A stretch of DNA of 8,523 bases from an uncultured Coriobacteriaceae bacterium. GTDB taxonomy: Bacteria > Actinomycetota > Coriobacteriia > Coriobacteriales > QAMH01. Numbering within the stretch: the stretch's first letter is position 1; each line of letters opens with the position of its first letter. Positions 5,059 through 8,523 of the stretch are shown here, in pieces. The notes under the pieces are model-generated. The model had not been told where the DNA came from. It saw only the letters and a list, made by a program, of their open reading frames with translations, and did not search any database. Position numbers and translations under genes: made by a program. The stretch spans positions 1 to 8,523 of the forward strand of contig CACZQA010000322.1 of NCBI GenBank assembly GCA_902783175.1, written 5' to 3'.

Positions 5059-6234
5059 TTGGAAGCAGACAAACAAGACAAGTACTACAAGTGGAAGGGT
5101 CGCGCCTACAAGACCTGGACGCTCGTCGGCTTCTGCATCCTCGCCGGCGTTGTGCTCTACATCTGCAACATCCTGTGGCAAGCCGTCGCCACCATCGTCG
5201 TCACCGCACTTGCGGTCTTTCTGCTGCACGGCCTCGTCAACCGCATGGAGCACCACGGCATCCCGCGCGCGCTCGGCACTACCATCTGCTTCGTGGTCGT
5301 CTCGGCGATCATCATCGGGTGCGTGCTCGCGTTTATCCCGGCGCTCGTGACGCAGATCTCGAACTTCATCGGCGCGCTGCCAAGCCATATCTCGGAACTC
5401 CACACCTGGATATCATCTAACTTCGATGAAGATACGACCATCGGGGGCTTCACCATCTCAGAGCTGCTCGACGACGCGAGCAACTGGATCCGCAACCAGG
5501 GCACGAAGCTTGCCAGCACCCTCGCCGACGGCCTCGTCGGAAGCATCGTCGGCATTGGCAACGTCGTCGTCATCGGCTTCATCTCGTTCGTGTGCGCATT
5601 CTGGATCTTGCTCGACCTCCCCAAAATATCGCGCGAGGTCAGGTCGCTGTTCGCCGACAAGTACCAAGACGACATCGACATCTTCGCGGACGCGTTCCGC
5701 AACGCGGTCTACGGATGGGCAAAGTCCACACTCGTCTGCGCCGTCATCACCGGCGTATGCAGCGGAGTCGTCTTCTGGATCATGGGCATCCCGTATTCCG
5801 GCATGCTCGGCTTTCTCTGCGGCATCGCCTACTTCGTGCCCTACATTGGCCCCATGGTGTCTGCCGTGATTGTTGCCGTCGTCGCACTGTTCGTCTCGCC
5901 GCTCGTGTGCATCGGCTCCATCGTGGTCAACGTCATCATCACCAACGTCGTCGGCAACATCATCTCGCCTAAGCTCATGAAAAGTTCTGTCAACGTCCAC
6001 CCAGCGCTCATCCTCATCGCCATCCTCATCGGCGGCGCGCTTGGCGGCGTGGCGGGCATGCTGCTGTCCATCCCCATCATCGCGACGTTGCAGGGCGTCT
6101 TCGTCACCTACTACGAGGCGCGCACCGGCAAGAACATCGCCACCGAAGACGGTGCGCTGTTCCAGAAGCAGACGGTCGCGACGCTGCCCACGCTCGACAC
6201 GGGCAGATGGCACATCCCCAAAGATCCCAAGTAG
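5059..6234 (+). CDS. AI-2E/PerM family membrane transporter
   Basis: Integral membrane protein of about 391 residues, of the AI-2E exporter (PerM/YdiK/YhhQ-like, DUF20) family. Members have been linked to autoinducer-2 export or ion/proton antiport, so the substrate here is open. Hydrophobic stretches run at about 20-60 (two), 73-100, 160-186, 222-245, 248-282 and 285-350 (several). A large polar loop, about 101-158, is typical of the family. Family motifs are YFVPYIGPMVSAV (258-270) and, near the end, VVGNIISPKLMKSSVNVHP (297-315) followed by GGALGGVAGMLLSIPI. The start is inferred: no ATG exists in frame before the first membrane segment, and TTG at 5059 follows TAGGA by 5 bases. The frame stays open back through the tRNA gene, but coding there is not credible. 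It is likely transcribed with tRNA-Ser. The short hydrophilic tail is cytoplasmic. Confidence 0.9.
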   Translation: MEADKQDKYYKWKGRAYKTWTLVGFCILAGVVLYICNILWQAVATIVVTALAVFLLHGLVNRMEHHGIPRALGTTICFVVVSAIIIGCVLAFIPALVTQISNFIGALPSHISELHTWISSNFDEDTTIGGFTISELLDDASNWIRNQGTKLASTLADGLVGSIVGIGNVVVIGFISFVCAFWILLDLPKISREVRSLFADKYQDDIDIFADAFRNAVYGWAKSTLVCAVITGVCSGVVFWIMGIPYSGMLGFLCGIAYFVPYIGPMVSAVIVAVVALFVSPLVCIGSIVVNVIITNVVGNIISPKLMKSSVNVHPALILIAILIGGALGGVAGMLLSIPIIATLQGVFVTYYEARTGKNIATEDGALFQKQTVATLPTLDTGRWHIPKDPK

Positions 6235-6342
6235 CCCTCTCTTGTATATGCCATGCGCTTGATCGGGGCGATCGTGCGTCGATTCTTCGTGGCATCCTGA
6301 CCCGGAAATGTGCCCGCGCACTGTCGCACGCGCGCTAGGATG

Positions 6343-6366
6343 GAACCGTACCGTCTTGTTCGGTTC
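6343..6366 (+). promoter_or_regulatory. Hairpin just before the AmmeMemoRadiSam ribosome site
   Basis: GAACCG (6343-6348) and CGGTTC (6361-6366) form a perfect 6-bp stem with a 12-base loop ending right at the GGGAGG ribosome site (6367-6372). It could affect translation initiation. No clear -35/-10 pair was found in the 144-base gap upstream; TAGGAT at 6336-6341 is the nearest -10-like word. Confidence 0.25.
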
Positions 6367-6378
6367 GGGAGGTCAACC

Positions 6379-7761
6379 ATGAGTATCGAAGCCGCGTTTA
6401 TCGTTCCTCATCCGCCGCTCATCATCCCCGCCGTCGGCCATGGCCGCGAGGTGAAGATTCAGCAGACCATCGACGCCTACGACGAGGTCGCACGCCGCAT
6501 CGCCGCAATCGAGCCCGAGCTCGTTATCGTGACCTCGCCCCATGCGCCCGCCTACCGCGACTGGTTCCACATCTCTCCCGGCACGCGTGCATCGGGCGAC
6601 CTCTCACAGTTCCGCGCATACGACACCACGCTCGCGGTGGATTACGACACCGAGTTTGTATCCGCGCTCTGCGCAGAAGCCGAGAGGCAGGGGTTTCCGG
6701 CGGGAACGGCTGGCGAGCGCGATGCCGCGCTCGACCATGCAACGTACATCCCGCTGTGGTTTATCGACAAGTTCTACACCGACTACCGTGCGGTGCGCAT
6801 CGGTCTTTCGGGATTCGACAGCATCAAGCACTACCAGTTTGGCCAGCTCATCAACGAATGCGTCGAAAAGCTGGGCCGCAAGGCAGTCTTTGTCGCGAGC
6901 GGAGACCTCTCCCACACGCTCGTCGAAGACGGTCCCTATGGCTACACGCCCGAAGGGCCCGTATACGACGAGCAGATCACGGCTGCCATGGCAACGGGCG
7001 ACTTCATGCGCTTCCTCACGTTCGAGGACAGCTTCCTGGATAAGATCGGCGATTGCGGCACGCGCTCGTTCCAGATCATGGCCGGTGCGCTCGACCGCAA
7101 GGCAGTCCGCTCCGAGCTGCTCTCATACGAGGGGCCGTTTGGCGTGGGCTACGCCGTGGCAAGCTACCTGCCCACCGGCGTCGACCGATCCCGCAATTTC
7201 GGCGAGCTGCTGCAACAGCAGCGCAGACAAGAGGTGGATGGGCAGCGCACACATGAGGATGCATATGTTGCGCTCGCGCGTAGAACAATCGAGACGTATG
7301 TGCGCGGAGAGGAACCGGAACTGCCCGAGGGGCTGCCTGACGAGATGCTGACCAAGAGGGCCGGCACTTTCGTGTCGATCCACGAGAACGGCAAGCTGCG
7401 CGGCTGTATAGGGACCATCGGCGCCGCCTACGGAAACATTGCAGAAGAGATTTTGCACAACGCGATATCCGCCTGCAGCAAAGACCCGCGCTTCGACCCT
7501 ATTCAGCCTGACGAACTGCCCTACCTGAACATCAGCGTGGACGTTTTGAGTCCCGCCGAGCGCATAGAGTCACCCGACGAGCTTGATGTGAGACGCTACG
7601 GCGTCATCGTGACGAACGGCTACCGTCGCGGGCTGCTGCTCCCCAACCTCGACGGTGTCGACACGGTCGAGCAGCAGATCTCCATCGCAAAACACAAAGC
7701 TGGCATCGCCGCCTACGAGAGCTGTGAGCTGCAGCGCTTCGAGGTGGTGCGTCACGAATGA
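6379..7761 (+). CDS. AmmeMemoRadiSam fusion: Memo/LigB-like plus AMMECR1 domain
   Basis: Soluble 460-residue fusion of two parts of the AmmeMemoRadiSam system. Residues 1 to about 270 are a class III extradiol dioxygenase (LigB/Memo)-like domain. It has FIVPHPPL (7-14), TSPHAP (52-57), a conserved-looking LDHATYIPLWF (118-128) and VASGDLSH (172-179); H11, H55 and H179 are candidate metal ligands. Residues about 290-460 are an AMMECR1 domain with the hallmark LRGCIGT (340-346), and then DPRFDPIQPDEL and GLLLPNLDGVD. The domains are separate proteins (B and A) in many genomes; this order of fusion is also known in anaerobes. To my knowledge the reaction is not established. The ATG at 6379 follows GGGAGG by 6 bases; an in-frame ATG at 6310 lacks such a site and would add 23 unmatched residues. 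The stop overlaps the start of the radical SAM gene, so the two are translated together. Confidence 0.92.
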   Translation: MSIEAAFIVPHPPLIIPAVGHGREVKIQQTIDAYDEVARRIAAIEPELVIVTSPHAPAYRDWFHISPGTRASGDLSQFRAYDTTLAVDYDTEFVSALCAEAERQGFPAGTAGERDAALDHATYIPLWFIDKFYTDYRAVRIGLSGFDSIKHYQFGQLINECVEKLGRKAVFVASGDLSHTLVEDGPYGYTPEGPVYDEQITAAMATGDFMRFLTFEDSFLDKIGDCGTRSFQIMAGALDRKAVRSELLSYEGPFGVGYAVASYLPTGVDRSRNFGELLQQQRRQEVDGQRTHEDAYVALARRTIETYVRGEEPELPEGLPDEMLTKRAGTFVSIHENGKLRGCIGTIGAAYGNIAEEILHNAISACSKDPRFDPIQPDELPYLNISVDVLSPAERIESPDELDVRRYGVIVTNGYRRGLLLPNLDGVDTVEQQISIAKHKAGIAAYESCELQRFEVVRHE

Positions 7762-8477
7762 AGATTACCTCGCTCGCACTCGACCCAATCGAGAAGAAGC
7801 CGCTCGCACGCTTTCACCCCGGCTCGACCATTCTTTCCATCGGCTCGTATGGATGCACCATGCACTGCCCCTGGTGCCAGAACCACGAGATAGCCCAGCC
7901 GTCTGACCCCGCGCGCCTGCCCGTGCGCGAACTCACCCCCGAGCAGGTGGCGGACCTAGCCGAAAGCTGTTTGGACCGGGGAAACATTGGCGTCGCCTAC
8001 ACGTACAACGAGCCGTTTTACCGCTGGCGCGACGTGCTTGAATGCGCCCGCGTCGTGCACGCACGCGGGCTCAAGAACGTCGTCGTGACCAACGGGCTCA
8101 TCGCGCCCGAGAAGCTCGAGGAGCTGCTGCCCTTCATCGACGCGTTCAACATCGACCTCAAGGGCTTCTCCCAAGACGTCTACGACGTGTGCGGAGGTAC
8201 GCTCGAGCAGGCCAAGGCAACAATCGCGCGTGCCAACGCGTCAAGTCATGTCGAGGTCACGACGCTTCTCATCCCCGGCCTCAACGACGATTCCACACAA
8301 CTCGAGCAAGAAGCACGGTGGCTCGCGTCCCTTGACCCCGTGCCCACCTTGCACCTGACACGCTTCTTCCCCCGCTACCTCTATGCTGGCCGCGAACCGA
8401 CTCCGCTTGAAACGCTGTACCGGGCAAGAGAGCTCGCCGAGCGCTACCTCGACGACGTCATCTTGGGAAACATGTAG
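7758..8477 (+). CDS. AmmeMemoRadiSam radical SAM enzyme, short form
   Basis: Radical SAM protein of 239 residues. The 4Fe-4S ligands are C33-x3-C37-x2-C40 in YGCTMHCPWCQN, so it should cleave SAM to a 5'-deoxyadenosyl radical. Other motifs are DPIEKKPL (9-16), PGSTILSIGS (21-30), YTYNEP (81-86), VTNGLI (110-115), the NIDLKG strand (131-136) and HLTRFFPRY (199-207). The DPIEKKPL...CQN block matches the enzyme that accompanies Memo and AMMECR1, rather than PflA or NrdG, the closest general relatives. Family members are often about 330 residues, with a Cys-containing N-terminal segment; here the protein begins almost at DPIEKKPL, so that segment is missing. The ATG overlaps the preceding stop by 4 bases (ATGA), which fixes the start and implies coupled translation. 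The substrate and product are unknown; the protein is presumably cytoplasmic and oxygen-sensitive. Confidence 0.92.
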   Translation: MKITSLALDPIEKKPLARFHPGSTILSIGSYGCTMHCPWCQNHEIAQPSDPARLPVRELTPEQVADLAESCLDRGNIGVAYTYNEPFYRWRDVLECARVVHARGLKNVVVTNGLIAPEKLEELLPFIDAFNIDLKGFSQDVYDVCGGTLEQAKATIARANASSHVEVTTLLIPGLNDDSTQLEQEARWLASLDPVPTLHLTRFFPRYLYAGREPTPLETLYRARELAERYLDDVILGNM

Positions 8478-8523
8478 AGCTCCTCACGGCATGCAGGCGA
8501 CCAATCGCCCACCTCGGCTCCTA

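Noticed and set aside
5458..6321. Long minus-strand open frame opposite the transporter
   Set aside because: Extreme Asp/Glu/Arg composition without any recognisable motif; antisense to a clear membrane protein.
8496..8509. Hairpin GGCGA-CCAA-TCGCC after the radical SAM gene as a terminator
   Set aside because: Only 5 bp and no T-run follows before the window ends.

Overview
The window looks like chromosomal DNA of a GC-rich anaerobic actinobacterium, most likely a member of the Coriobacteriia. That placement rests on base composition, the style of the proteins (an acidic unknown protein next to a methyltransferase, a trimeric purine nucleoside phosphorylase) and the AmmeMemoRadiSam genes. 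It is an inference, not a database match. No transposase, integrase, phage gene or CRISPR array is visible.

The layout is two divergent blocks meeting at about 4735-4947. On the minus strand, from right to left: an acidic cysteine-containing protein of unknown function (4201-4734) is followed after 2 bases by a SAM-dependent methyltransferase (3368-4198). Next comes a tRNA-Glu(UUC) with its own promoter and terminator (3247-3323), then a purine nucleoside phosphorylase (2320-3150), a bifunctional-nuclease-family (DUF151) protein with a good promoter and terminator (1652-2182), and a soluble GGDEF protein with a degenerate EAL-like half (142-1443). The first 141 bases are non-coding and hold two copies of a 27-base repeat exactly 40 bases apart, plus hairpins.

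On the plus strand, from left to right: tRNA-Ser(CGA) at 4948-5040, an AI-2E/PerM-family membrane protein that seems to start at a TTG codon only 18 bases after the tRNA (5059-6234), and a two-gene AmmeMemoRadiSam operon. The operon's first gene is a fusion of a Memo/LigB-like domain with an AMMECR1 domain (6379-7761). The second is a short radical SAM enzyme (7758-8477) whose start overlaps the stop of the first by 4 bases.

The AmmeMemoRadiSam pair is the most intriguing part: these three domains travel together in many prokaryotes (and Memo and AMMECR1 also in eukaryotes), yet to my knowledge the substrate is not established. Other points to check are a C at the normally invariant U33 of tRNA-Glu, the loss of EAL catalytic residues beside an intact GGDEF, the missing Cys-rich N-terminus of the radical SAM enzyme, and the unknown protein coupled to the methyltransferase. 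Most of the remaining genes are ordinary housekeeping genes.
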